In this document: piece by piece, positions 17,551 through 26,929 of the stretch | Position numbering within the stretch: the stretch's first letter is position 1 | Layout: each line of letters opens with the position of its first letter | Assembly (NCBI GenBank): GCA_024654505.1 | Contig: JANLHN010000003.1 | Coordinates: 293,037-357,036 of the forward strand | Direction of reading: 5' to 3' | Source: Nanobdellota archaeon | GTDB lineage: Archaea; Nanobdellota; Nanobdellia; Pacearchaeales; GW2011-AR1 | DNA length: 64,000 bases | Program-made: the position numbers and the translations under genes | Notes under the pieces: generated by a model | Told to the model about the DNA's origin: nothing | The model's database searches: none | The model's input: the letters and a program-made list of their open reading frames with translations, nothing else

Positions 17551-17642
17551 TGGGAGGAGGATTCTGCTCACAATTCACTCTTGAGAATATTTTATTTAGT
17601 TCAAGAGCAAATTGCTCGACCCCCGTTACGGGGCTTCGCTCA
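17551..17642 (-). repeat. Partial 3'-end copy of tRNA-Leu split by a hairpin element at the T-loop
   Basis: CGGGGGT[CGAGCAATTTGC...GAATTGTGAGCA]GAATCCTCCTCCC on the tRNA strand. Confidence 0.8.
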
Positions 17643-17725
17643 TGAGGGGAGGAGGATTCGAACCCCCGTAGGCAAAAGCCACAGCCGCTTAAAGGCTGCC
17701 CGTTTGGCCGCTCCGGCATCCCCTC
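17643..17725 (-). tRNA. tRNA-Leu (anticodon TAA)
   Basis: GAGGGGA/TCCCCTC acceptor stem, long variable arm, anticodon stem CAGCC/GGCTG. Confidence 0.92.
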
Positions 17726-17821
17726 AGGTAAATTTATGACTTAAGATTGCCTTATAAAATTATCCCTAAGGTATCCAATGATTACAAGAACTTTTAAAAG
17801 AGGTAAATCATCTTTTAGGTT

Positions 17822-18964
17822 ATGGATATCAATGAAGAGTCTTTGGAATTGCATAAAAAGTTGAGGGGAAAAATTGAAGTAAGGTCTAAGGTTTCTATTA
17901 ATAATAAAAAAGATTTGTCTTTGGCTTATACTCCGGGTGTTGCAGAAGTTTGTAGAGTTATTCATTCTAATAAGGAAAAGGTTTATGATTATACCTCAAA
18001 AGGGAATATGGTTGCAGTAATCTCTGATGGTTCTGCAGTCTTGGGACTTGGGAATATTGGGGCGGAAGCTTCTCTCCCAGTTATGGAGGGAAAGGCTATT
18101 TTGTTCAAAGAGTTTGCAGATATTGACGCTTTTCCGATAATTCTTAATAAACAAGATATCCAAGAGACTATTAATACAATTAAGAATATCTCTCCAGGAT
18201 TTGGGGGTATAAACTTGGAAGATTTTAAGGCTCCGGAATGTTTTGAAATTGAGGCTGCACTTCAAGACCTTGGAATTCCTGTAATGCATGATGACCAACA
18301 TGGAACGGCAGTGGTGGTTCTTGCCGGGTTGATTAATGCTCTAAAATTAAAGGGTTCTGATAAAAAAGATGTAGGGATTGTTTTGAATGGAACTGGGGCT
18401 GCAGGAGTTGCAATAACTCGAATACTTTTAGAGTATGGTTTCAAGAATATTATTTTAGTAGATAGTAAGGGAACAATTTATAGGGGAAGAAAAGATTTAA
18501 ACGAAATAAAAAAAGAATTGGCTGAACTGACAAATAAAGAATTGATTAAAGGAGGATTGAGAGATGCTTTGGAAGGAGTTGATATTTTTATTGGAGTTAG
18601 TAAAGGAAATTTATTAACTAAAGATATGATTGGCGTTATGAATGAAAAACCAATTATTTTTGCATTGGCAAATCCAACTCCAGAGATAATGCCTGATTTG
18701 GCCAAAGAGGCGGGGGCCTTTATCATTGCAACTGGAAGAAGTGATTTTCCAAATCAGGTTAATAATGTTCTTGCATTTCCAGGAATATTTAGAGGAGCCT
18801 TAGATATCCGCGCAAAAAGAATTACCAATAAAATGAAAATTGCTGCTGCCGAAGCTCTTGCCTCGTTAGTTGCAGAGCCCTCTGTTGACATGATTATCCC
18901 CCATTCTTTGGATAAAACTGTTGTTCCAAGAGTTGCTGAGGCTGTTAAGAAAGCTTATTTTTAG
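17822..18964 (+). CDS. NAD(P)-dependent malic enzyme
   Basis: YTPGVAEVC, FGGINLEDFKAPECFEIE, HDDQHGTAVV. Confidence 0.93.
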   Translation: MDINEESLELHKKLRGKIEVRSKVSINNKKDLSLAYTPGVAEVCRVIHSNKEKVYDYTSKGNMVAVISDGSAVLGLGNIGAEASLPVMEGKAILFKEFADIDAFPIILNKQDIQETINTIKNISPGFGGINLEDFKAPECFEIEAALQDLGIPVMHDDQHGTAVVVLAGLINALKLKGSDKKDVGIVLNGTGAAGVAITRILLEYGFKNIILVDSKGTIYRGRKDLNEIKKELAELTNKELIKGGLRDALEGVDIFIGVSKGNLLTKDMIGVMNEKPIIFALANPTPEIMPDLAKEAGAFIIATGRSDFPNQVNNVLAFPGIFRGALDIRAKRITNKMKIAAAEALASLVAEPSVDMIIPHSLDKTVVPRVAEAVKKAYF

Positions 18965-18997
18965 AGAAGACTTTAAGAAGAAGCTTTAGATTATCGT

Positions 18998-19255
18998 TTG
19001 ATGCTTTGGGAAGACTTATTTATTATGATTGCCACCATCTTGCTTAGTTATGCCCTCGTTCCGCAAGTAATTTATGGTTTCAAAAAGAAAAAGAAATTTG
19101 TTGTTATACAGACTTCCTTATTGACTACAATTGGTCTTTTGATGCTTACAATTTCTTATATTTCTTTAGAACTTCCTTTAGCCCTTATCTCCAATTCGGT
19201 TGCCGTGATATTGTGGATGTTGATTCTTATTCAAGGAAGTATATATAAAGAATAG
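18998..19255 (+). CDS. SemiSWEET/PQ-loop-like small membrane protein
   Basis: ALVPQVIYGFKKK and three TMs. Confidence 0.6.
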   Translation: MMLWEDLFIMIATILLSYALVPQVIYGFKKKKKFVVIQTSLLTTIGLLMLTISYISLELPLALISNSVAVILWMLILIQGSIYKE

Positions 19256-19356
19256 CGAGAGGTGGATTTGGCTTCGTGTCAAAGACACTCGCTGCACGGA
19301 ATCTTGCTAACGCAAATTCATCCAAACCATGACTGGTTCAAATCTAAAACTATTAA
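19253..19356 (-). repeat. Partial 3'-end copy of tRNA-Met with internal hairpin insert
   Basis: CAAATCCACCTCTCGCTA copy; insert has CGTGTCaaaGACACTCG hairpin (+ strand). Confidence 0.75.
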
Positions 19357-19431
19357 TAGCGAGAGGTGGATTTGAACCACCGACCTCGAGGTTATGGGCC
19401 TCGCGAGCTGACCAGACTGCTCCATCTCGCT
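19357..19431 (-). tRNA. tRNA-Met (anticodon CAT), probably initiator
   Basis: AGCGAGA/TCTCGCT acceptor stem with A1-U72; anticodon stem CGAGG/CCTCG, loop CCCATAA. Confidence 0.85.
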
Positions 19432-19483
19432 ATGATAAAATCTGTCTAAAAAGCATTATAAAGCTTTCTCTGCTCTGATTGTT

Positions 19484-20140
19484 ATGGGATGGATAATTGG
19501 AATTGATGATGCGGGGAGGGGACCTGTTCTTGGCCCTATGGTTCTTGCAGGGGTGTTGATGGATGAGAATGAGGAGGTAGAGGTTAAGGCTCTTGGAGCT
19601 AAAGATTCCAAACTCTTAGACCCTGAAAAAAGAAAGATTATTGGGGACAAGATTACTAAAAGGTTTGAATATCATACTGAGGTGACTACTCCAAAAGAAA
19701 TTGATAACTCTAATAACCTTAATTATCTTGAAGCAATTAAGGCGGCAATGATAATAAACACTTTGGTGGAAAAGGCCGAGGGAAGTGTGAGGGTGATTAT
19801 TGATTGTCCTTCTGTGAATATCCAAAATTGGACACTTGATGTCCAAAAGTTGATTAAGAAGCCAGAAAAGGTAAGCCTTATTTGTGAACATAAGGCAGAT
19901 GTTAATCATGCTGTCGTTTCTGCTGCCTCAATAGTCGCGAAAGAAAAGAGAGAAGAGGAGATTTTTAAGCTAAAGTTTAAATTTGGAGAAGATTTTGGTA
20001 GTGGGTATCCTGCAGACCCAAAAACTAAAGAATTTTTGAAAAATAATTTTGATAATAAGAAGTATAAGGACTTGATTAGGTTCTCTTGGAAAACTGTTAA
20101 AAAATTACAAGACGATGTTGGGCAGGGGAAGTTATTCTAA
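19484..20140 (+). CDS. rnhB: Ribonuclease HII
   Basis: GIDDAGRGPVLGPMV, HKADVNHAVVSAASIVAK. Confidence 0.95.
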   Translation: MGWIIGIDDAGRGPVLGPMVLAGVLMDENEEVEVKALGAKDSKLLDPEKRKIIGDKITKRFEYHTEVTTPKEIDNSNNLNYLEAIKAAMIINTLVEKAEGSVRVIIDCPSVNIQNWTLDVQKLIKKPEKVSLICEHKADVNHAVVSAASIVAKEKREEEIFKLKFKFGEDFGSGYPADPKTKEFLKNNFDNKKYKDLIRFSWKTVKKLQDDVGQGKLF

Positions 20141-20184
20141 TTTCCTCCAATAATCCTTAAAAACTCCGGTTTCTTTCTTTTCTC

Positions 20185-23049
20185 ATGACCTATATAAAAA
20201 GGGTGGTGATGCAGGGGTTTAAGAGTTTTGCTCGGAAGACAGAAATTCCTCTTGAGAATTCTATGAATGTCATAGTGGGACCTAATGGTTCTGGAAAGTC
20301 TAATATCACAGATGCCTTATGTTTTGTTTTGGGGAGGCTTTCTATAAAATCTATCAGAGCGGCCAAGGCGGCTAACCTTTTATTCTCTGGAAATAAAATT
20401 TATAAGGCCTCTCCAGAGGCCTCTATTGAAATGGTTTTTGATAATACAGATAATACTTTTTCAATAGATTCTTCTGAACTGACAATCAAAAGAATTGTTA
20501 GGCGAAACGGACAGTCAATCTATAAAATTAATGATCATGTGAAAACTAGACAAGAGCTATTGGAGTTGCTTGCACAGGCGGGGATAGACCCAAATGGTTT
20601 TAATATTGTTCTTCAAGGTGAAATTCAATCGCTTGTTAAAGCAACCCCAGAAGAAAGAAGAAAAATTATAGAAGAAGTTGCAGGAATTTCAATTTATGAG
20701 ACTCGGAAGCATAAATCCCTTTTAGAGTTAGATAAAACTGATGAAAAGTTAAAGGAAGTTTCTGCTGTTCTTAAGGAGAGAAATTCATATTTAAAAAATT
20801 TAGATAAGGAAAGACAAGAAGCGCTTTCTCATCAAAAGTTGGAGGAGATGATTAAAAGGTGTAAGGCCACATTGCTTTCTAAAGATTTGAAAGAGAAAGA
20901 GAAAGTTCTTTCTGGTGTTGATAAGGTTATAGGGGAGATTGAAAAAGAGGTTGAAAAAAACAAAAAAGAGGTTGTTCGAAAGAATATTGGATTAGAAGAG
21001 TTACAAGAAAAAATATCTACAATTAATAATCGTATACAGTCTTCAACCAGTAACGAGCAAGAAGGACTTCATAAGGAAATAAGTGATTTGAAAGCAGATG
21101 TTGCGGGATTAAGTGTTCGTCAAGAGAATTTTGAAAATAGAATTGTTAGTGGGAGAGATGGAATAAGGAATAATCGGGAAAAGGTTGAAATTTTAGAAAA
21201 TGAGATTAAAAAAATAAGAGTTTCTTCTCCAGAAATAGCTAAACAACAAGAGCAACAAAGATTTCTCCAGAAAAAGGTTGATGATTTGGAACAACAAAGA
21301 AGAAGATTTTATCGAATTAAGTCGGAAGTTTCTACATTAGAAAATCAAAAAATTGAGAAAGAGAAATTTATTATTGAATCTAAAAAAGAAATTTCTTTGA
21401 TTGAGCAGGGGATTGAATCTCTATATAGGGAAATAAAATATGGAAAATCTGTTGAAGCCATAATTAAAATAAAAATGGGTGCTAAGGAGAAAGTTAAGGA
21501 GATTGAAAATCAAATTTCTTTGTTTGAGGCAGAGATATTGAAGTTAGAAAAGGAGAATGCGGTTTATGAAAAGGAAATTGAAGGCGAGGAAAAATTAAGA
21601 GGGAATATTTCTAATTTGAAAGTTTGTTTTATTTGTAAACAAGTGGTTAGTGAAGACCATAAACATAAAATTTCGTCCGACGCTGAGGAGAAGATTATGG
21701 CTGCAAAAGTTGGATTAAGAGAGAACGGGGGGAAAATTGAAGAAAATAGGAGGAAAATTGAAGTTATTGTCAAGAACCATAGAGAACTTCAAACAAAGAT
21801 TAATGAATTAGAGATTGATAGGATGAAAATTGAAAATTCTGAAGAAAAAAAGAATCAGATTATTCGACTTTCTCGGGCCCAAAAAGAGGCTAGTCATGAA
21901 CTTGCTTTGATTAATGAAAGGTTCCATGCTGCTAGAGAAAGTTTTGAGAAACTTAAAGGTGCTGAGGGAGATTATGATGAAACAAGACTTAGACTTCAAG
22001 AACTTTCTTTTGCTGATATGGACGTTGACGCAGAGATTTCAATGAAAAAGAGAGAAGTTAATCGTTTAAATGTGGATATTAAAACCACTACAAGGGATGT
22101 GGAGGATTCTGAAGTTGAATTAAAGAAGATTATCACTCTAGTCAATGGAAAAAAGGCCTTATTGGAGAAGAGGGAAAAGGAGGAGGAGGAACTTTATAAT
22201 AAATTTCAAAAACTTTTTGAGGAGAAGACGGAGTTACAGGACAAACAAAAAGTAATTGAGACAGATATTATGGGGTTTCAACATGTTATTAGAGGATTTG
22301 AGGACAAAGTTAACGAGAATAAAATTAGAAAAGCTCAATTCTCTGCGCAAATGGATGCTTTGAAAACAGAGTTAAATGAATTTGGTTCTTTTGAAGAAAT
22401 TAATATTCCTGTTGACAAGATTAGAGAAAGATTACAAGAGGCACAATTTAGGATATCTAAATTGGGAAATGTTAATATGAGGGCTTTGGAGGCTTTTGAA
22501 AAGGTGGAGGAACAATGTAGGCTAATTTCTGAAAGAGTTAGTATGATTGAGGGTGAGAAAGAAAAAGTTCTTAAAATTATTTTAGAGATTGACAAGAAGA
22601 AGAAGAAATCTTTTTTGACTACCCTTGAAGCTGTTAATGAATATTTTACAAGGAATTTTAGCCAACTTTCTAATAAAGGAACAGTATTCTTAGAATTAGA
22701 AAATAAAAAAGACCCTTTTGCTGGAGGGATTAATATTTTAATTAAGGTTGCACGGGGGAAGTATTTTGATGTTACAAGTTTGAGTGGAGGAGAAAAAACT
22801 CTTGTGGCGCTTTCCCTAATCTTTGCAATTCAAGAGTACAGACCATATTGCTTTTATGTTTTAGATGAGATAGATGCTGCCTTGGACAAACACAACTCTG
22901 AACTATTAGCTGCCTTGATAAAAAAGTATATGACTGCAGGACAGTATATCATTATTACCCATAATGATACATTGATTAGTGAGGCAACAAATTTATATGG
23001 AGTTTCAATGCAAGAAAATATTTCTAAGATTGTTAGTTTGAAGGTTTAG
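20185..23049 (+). CDS. SMC-family ATPase with Rad50-like zinc hook in place of an SMC hinge
   Basis: SMC heads (GPNGSGKSNITDALCFVLG; LSGGEKTLVALSLIFAIQ; YVLDEIDAALD); central CFICKQVVSEDHKHKI near residue 480 of 954. Confidence 0.9.
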   Translation: MTYIKRVVMQGFKSFARKTEIPLENSMNVIVGPNGSGKSNITDALCFVLGRLSIKSIRAAKAANLLFSGNKIYKASPEASIEMVFDNTDNTFSIDSSELTIKRIVRRNGQSIYKINDHVKTRQELLELLAQAGIDPNGFNIVLQGEIQSLVKATPEERRKIIEEVAGISIYETRKHKSLLELDKTDEKLKEVSAVLKERNSYLKNLDKERQEALSHQKLEEMIKRCKATLLSKDLKEKEKVLSGVDKVIGEIEKEVEKNKKEVVRKNIGLEELQEKISTINNRIQSSTSNEQEGLHKEISDLKADVAGLSVRQENFENRIVSGRDGIRNNREKVEILENEIKKIRVSSPEIAKQQEQQRFLQKKVDDLEQQRRRFYRIKSEVSTLENQKIEKEKFIIESKKEISLIEQGIESLYREIKYGKSVEAIIKIKMGAKEKVKEIENQISLFEAEILKLEKENAVYEKEIEGEEKLRGNISNLKVCFICKQVVSEDHKHKISSDAEEKIMAAKVGLRENGGKIEENRRKIEVIVKNHRELQTKINELEIDRMKIENSEEKKNQIIRLSRAQKEASHELALINERFHAARESFEKLKGAEGDYDETRLRLQELSFADMDVDAEISMKKREVNRLNVDIKTTTRDVEDSEVELKKIITLVNGKKALLEKREKEEEELYNKFQKLFEEKTELQDKQKVIETDIMGFQHVIRGFEDKVNENKIRKAQFSAQMDALKTELNEFGSFEEINIPVDKIRERLQEAQFRISKLGNVNMRALEAFEKVEEQCRLISERVSMIEGEKEKVLKIILEIDKKKKKSFLTTLEAVNEYFTRNFSQLSNKGTVFLELENKKDPFAGGINILIKVARGKYFDVTSLSGGEKTLVALSLIFAIQEYRPYCFYVLDEIDAALDKHNSELLAALIKKYMTAGQYIIITHNDTLISEATNLYGVSMQENISKIVSLKV

Positions 23050-23209
23050 ATAATTTTTTAAACCCTTATTTGCTAGGGTGGGTTGTGTGTATAGAGGTAC
23101 CACTCTTGAAGGCCGGCCCAACGTTGTTAATCTTTTTAGATAATTCTGTCTTTATCTCTTTGGGGACCTTTGTCTAAGGGAACTGTTTACACTGGGAACA
23201 AAACGAAAA

Positions 23210-24991
23210 ATGAAAGAAGAAACCAAAAATAGAAAGAATCCGTTGTGGATTTTAGTAAAGACTGAATGGCAAAGTCTGGGAAAGAGAAAACCAATTTTCT
23301 TCCTTTACATGACTTTGTTTGTTATAGCTGGGGCAATATCTTTGCTTAATCCTTTGGTTGTGGGTTTGATATTTAATACTATTCAGAATGAGATAACTAC
23401 AGAGGCTGATTTATGGAGATTGATTGGGTATATTATGCTAATTTTAGTTATTGAAGTAGGGTTCTGGGTTTTTCATAGCATCGCGAGGGTTCTGGAAATA
23501 AGGACCGGATTTTATGTGGGAAAGAATTATACTAATAAAAAAATTCAGAGAATTATAGACTTACCTATCGAGTGGCATAAAGACCACCATTCAGGAGATA
23601 CTATCGATAAGATTAACAAGAGTAGTGGGGCAGTTAAACAATATTCGATGCATACTTCTTTCCAGATACTTAACGCAATTATTAGGCTAGTTGGTTCTGT
23701 GGTAGTTCTTCTATTCTTTGATTTAACTGCGGCCCTTGTGGCCTTAGTATTCACTTTCTTAGTTTTATTCGTAATTACAAGAATTGATAGAATATTGGTC
23801 AAGAAATATAGAGAAAGAAATAAATTAGAGAATAAAGCTGCTGCGGCTATTTATGATTATATTAGTAATATATTTACTGTTGTAACCTTAAGACTAAGAA
23901 AAATTGTTAGGAAAGAAATTGATAATAAATTGGAGGCATCTTACCCCCTACAAAAGGAGATTGCGTCTTTGAGTGAGTTTAAGTGGGCTATTGCAGGAAT
24001 TTCAATACAAATAATGGTAGTTGTGCTTCTTTCGTTGAAGGCCTATAGAGATTTTACAACAACTGGAATAATTCTAATTGGAACCCTATATATTCTGTAT
24101 AGCTACCTTCAGAGAATGGGGGAAACGTTCTACTCTCTTGCATGGTTATATGGAGATATTTTGAAGATGGGGGCCAATGTGGAGAATATAGAACCAATAG
24201 ATATAGAGTACATGAAAATTAAGAATACTTTGGATGGGAACTTAGAGGCAAATTGGAAAAAGATTGACTTGAAGGGAATAGAGTTCACTTATGGAGAAGA
24301 GGGTAAGGAAAAACATATGGATAATATAGACTTCTCTTTTAAACGTGGAGAGAAAATTGCCTTGGTTGGCGAAAGTGGCTCCGGTAAGTCAACCTTATTG
24401 ACATTGCTTAGAGGTCTTTATGACTCTGGGAAGGGAGAAGTATATTGTGATGGGGTTCTCCTAAAAAAGGGTTTCAATAAGATTAGAAAGCATGTAACTC
24501 TTATTCCCCAAGACCCAGAGATTTTCAATAATACTATTGGGTTCAATGTTACTATGGGCCTTTCTTATAGTAATAAAGATGTTCAGGAAGCAATTAAGAT
24601 GGCTAGATTTTCAAAAGTCATTGATAGATTAGAGAAGGGTTTAGAAACAAATGTTATGGAGAAGGGAGTCTCATTATCTGGAGGAGAAAAGCAAAGGCTT
24701 GCCTTAGCTAGAGGACTTTTAGCTGCTTATGATAGTGATATCGTTCTGATGGATGAACCAACCAGTAGTGTAGATAGTTTAAATGAATTAAAGATTCATG
24801 AGGAAGTTTTCAAGGCGTTTAAAGATAAAACAATAATCTCTTCAATCCATAGACTTCATTTACTTGATAAGTTTGATAAAATCTGCTTCCTTGAGAGGGG
24901 GAAGATTCTTGCTAGTGGAACTCTTGATGAAATGAAAAGGTTTCCTAAGTTTAATAGGCTTCTAAAGAAGTATAAAAGTGTGAAGGATTAG
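23210..24991 (+). CDS. ABC exporter (fused permease-ATPase)
   Basis: TM domain, GESGSGKST, LSGGEKQRLALARGLL. Confidence 0.92.
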   Translation: MKEETKNRKNPLWILVKTEWQSLGKRKPIFFLYMTLFVIAGAISLLNPLVVGLIFNTIQNEITTEADLWRLIGYIMLILVIEVGFWVFHSIARVLEIRTGFYVGKNYTNKKIQRIIDLPIEWHKDHHSGDTIDKINKSSGAVKQYSMHTSFQILNAIIRLVGSVVVLLFFDLTAALVALVFTFLVLFVITRIDRILVKKYRERNKLENKAAAAIYDYISNIFTVVTLRLRKIVRKEIDNKLEASYPLQKEIASLSEFKWAIAGISIQIMVVVLLSLKAYRDFTTTGIILIGTLYILYSYLQRMGETFYSLAWLYGDILKMGANVENIEPIDIEYMKIKNTLDGNLEANWKKIDLKGIEFTYGEEGKEKHMDNIDFSFKRGEKIALVGESGSGKSTLLTLLRGLYDSGKGEVYCDGVLLKKGFNKIRKHVTLIPQDPEIFNNTIGFNVTMGLSYSNKDVQEAIKMARFSKVIDRLEKGLETNVMEKGVSLSGGEKQRLALARGLLAAYDSDIVLMDEPTSSVDSLNELKIHEEVFKAFKDKTIISSIHRLHLLDKFDKICFLERGKILASGTLDEMKRFPKFNRLLKKYKSVKD

Positions 24992-25170
24992 TCCTTTTTC
25001 TCTTTTTCTTCAAGATTATCCTCAGATAGATTGTCCAATAGGCGAATATACTCATCTCTGTCTATAGGGCAAGGAAGATTACTTTCGATGGAATATTAAG
25101 GTTAAATTAATATTTATATCTATTTATTGAGAAAAGGGGAAAATTTAAGTTTTATAGGTTCTTTTTGTAA

Positions 25171-25295
25171 AATAAAAAGTAACACCAAAGGTGTTTCATG
25201 TTTATACCCTTTGGCAATAAAAAGTAATGTCAGAGACATTGCATATTTATTTCGCAAGCGAAATAAAAAGAACAGGAATTAAAAATAAAATTCCA
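25171..25295. repeat. Hairpin array: three units headed AATAAAAAG, each with different perfect stems
   Basis: AACACCaaaGGTGTT, AATGTCagaGACATT, ATTTCGCaaGCGAAAT, GGAATT..AATTCC. Confidence 0.8.
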
Positions 25296-25309
25296 AAATA
25301 AAAAAATGT

Positions 25310-26530
25310 TTAGTAGTAGCTAGTTTCTACTTCTTCGATTGGCTTTTCTCGTCTTGTTACAAGAACGATTAATACTGCAAGGAGAACTACGAATACAACT
25401 ACAAGAACTACTGTCCAAGCAACTAAAGATACAGATACGCTTGATCCCGTAACATTAGCACCGAAAACAGTTTGTTCGCCGTTGACATCTACTGAAAATG
25501 TGTATGTTCCAACAGATGCATCGTCAGATGCTGTTACTGTAATCTGGACTGTCTCGCTAGAGTCTGGACCAACTGCAACTGCAGAAGGTACTGACACTTT
25601 TAAAGCATCTCCAGAAACGGCATTAATGTTGAAAACTTTTACATCATTTGCAGAGTTAACTATAACCATTTCATAGGTTACTGTTTCTCCTGCATTAAGG
25701 TCCTTGTTCTTTGAAGTAGCTAATACTGTAGTTGCAGATCCGGAACCATCGACACTTATCAACTTCTTAACAGTAGTTGAAGAGTCATCGTTGTAAACTT
25801 CAATTTCCATTTCGTAAACGCCTCTTTCAGCGTTTGATGGAACCTTCAAGTAAACAGTTCTATAAGATGCGTCTGCGTCGTCTTCGCCATTGTCGTCAAC
25901 TTCTTGAGCAACAACATCTCCCATATATCCTCTGGTTGAAACACCTAAGGAAGGGATTGATGCAATAACATATACGTCATCAGCATCATCGAAACCAACG
26001 TTCTTTGCAACAACTGAGACTGGGAAAACATCTCCTGCGGAAACAGTTGAAGAATAGTCAACAGATAAAATTTCAAGAGTATACGATTCTCTTTGCATGT
26101 TTATTGTATATTCCATTTCTGTTCTGTCGCTTGAGGAGACAATCTCGACATAGAGTGTATACTCTTCTGTTAAGATGTCAGAATCAGATGGCAATCTTAG
26201 AGATAAAAGCTTAGTATACCGGCTATCCTGAACAATATCAAACCTCGAAGTTGAGGCTGAAACATCATCTCGGTGTCCTTCCATACTAATCTTAACTCTT
26301 ACGTCATCCATGTCCATATCTGCGGTAAATGTAACTCTAACAGGAACAACATCTCCAACCATACCAGCTACTGCTGTTGCAGTGGGTGCTGAATATAATG
26401 TTAAATCATTGAACCTTGTTTCTACGCTACCAGGCACTGCAAGCTCGGCTGCAGCTGCAAAACTAACGAAGAATAGAGCAATAGCCACAAAAAAGGGAAC
26501 TAAAAGCAAGTTTCTTTTCATGTTTTTCAT
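25310..26530 (-). CDS. Secreted S-layer/CARDB-like protein with C-terminal TM
   Basis: Signal peptide, repeated beta-rich domains, C-terminal TM then basic tail; start set at MKNMKRN. Confidence 0.7.
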   Translation of the reverse strand: MKNMKRNLLLVPFFVAIALFFVSFAAAAELAVPGSVETRFNDLTLYSAPTATAVAGMVGDVVPVRVTFTADMDMDDVRVKISMEGHRDDVSASTSRFDIVQDSRYTKLLSLRLPSDSDILTEEYTLYVEIVSSSDRTEMEYTINMQRESYTLEILSVDYSSTVSAGDVFPVSVVAKNVGFDDADDVYVIASIPSLGVSTRGYMGDVVAQEVDDNGEDDADASYRTVYLKVPSNAERGVYEMEIEVYNDDSSTTVKKLISVDGSGSATTVLATSKNKDLNAGETVTYEMVIVNSANDVKVFNINAVSGDALKVSVPSAVAVGPDSSETVQITVTASDDASVGTYTFSVDVNGEQTVFGANVTGSSVSVSLVAWTVVLVVVFVVLLAVLIVLVTRREKPIEEVETSYY

Positions 26531-26616
26531 TTTGAATTTAGTTAATATTGTGACATCTAGAGGGTATTTAAACCTTAGCATTTGTTGTAATTATTAAATG
26601 ACAAAAAAACTTAAAA

Positions 26617-26634
26617 AGTATACTTTCGTATACT
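26617..26634. promoter_or_regulatory. Inverted repeat AGTATACtttcGTATACT between TATA and start of the 26648 gene
   Basis: 7-bp perfect arms. Confidence 0.55.
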
Positions 26635-26647
26635 ATTTAGTGTAAAT

Positions 26648-26929
26648 ATGAGTAACAAAAAGAAAATTCGAAAGAATTCCGATATGGGGAAGATAACGAC
26701 GTTGAAACTCTTAGAGGAAACTAAAACTAGGATTGAGAAGTTAAGAGAACATAAAAGAGAATCTTATGATGATATTTTAAGAAAAGTACTCTATATCCTT
26801 AATATTGTTAGGGATGACCCCGAAAAGTCGAAAAGAATCTTAGAGAGAATTGATGATTTAAGGAAACGTATGTTTGAAGAGGAAAAGCAGCAGAAAGAAG
26901 ATTTGAAGAAAGAGATGAAAGAAAATTAA
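26648..26929 (+). CDS. Ribbon-helix-helix-like DNA-binding protein (orphan antitoxin-like)
   Basis: ITTLKLLEETKTRIEKLREHKRESYDDILRKVL. Confidence 0.6.
   Translation: MSNKKKIRKNSDMGKITTLKLLEETKTRIEKLREHKRESYDDILRKVLYILNIVRDDPEKSKRILERIDDLRKRMFEEEKQQKEDLKKEMKEN

Noticed and set aside
23050-23209. Possible ncRNA between smc and the ABC exporter (TATA-like TTTTTTAAACC, GGCCGGCC and CAACGTTG palindromes)
   Set aside because: No coherent long-range fold or family signature found by eye; could be the exporter leader
24992-25095. Minus-strand 30-odd codon open frame (…ESNLPCPIDRDEYIRLLDNLSEDNLEEKEKKD*)
   Set aside because: No start codon before an upstream stop; may be a gene remnant but cannot be supported
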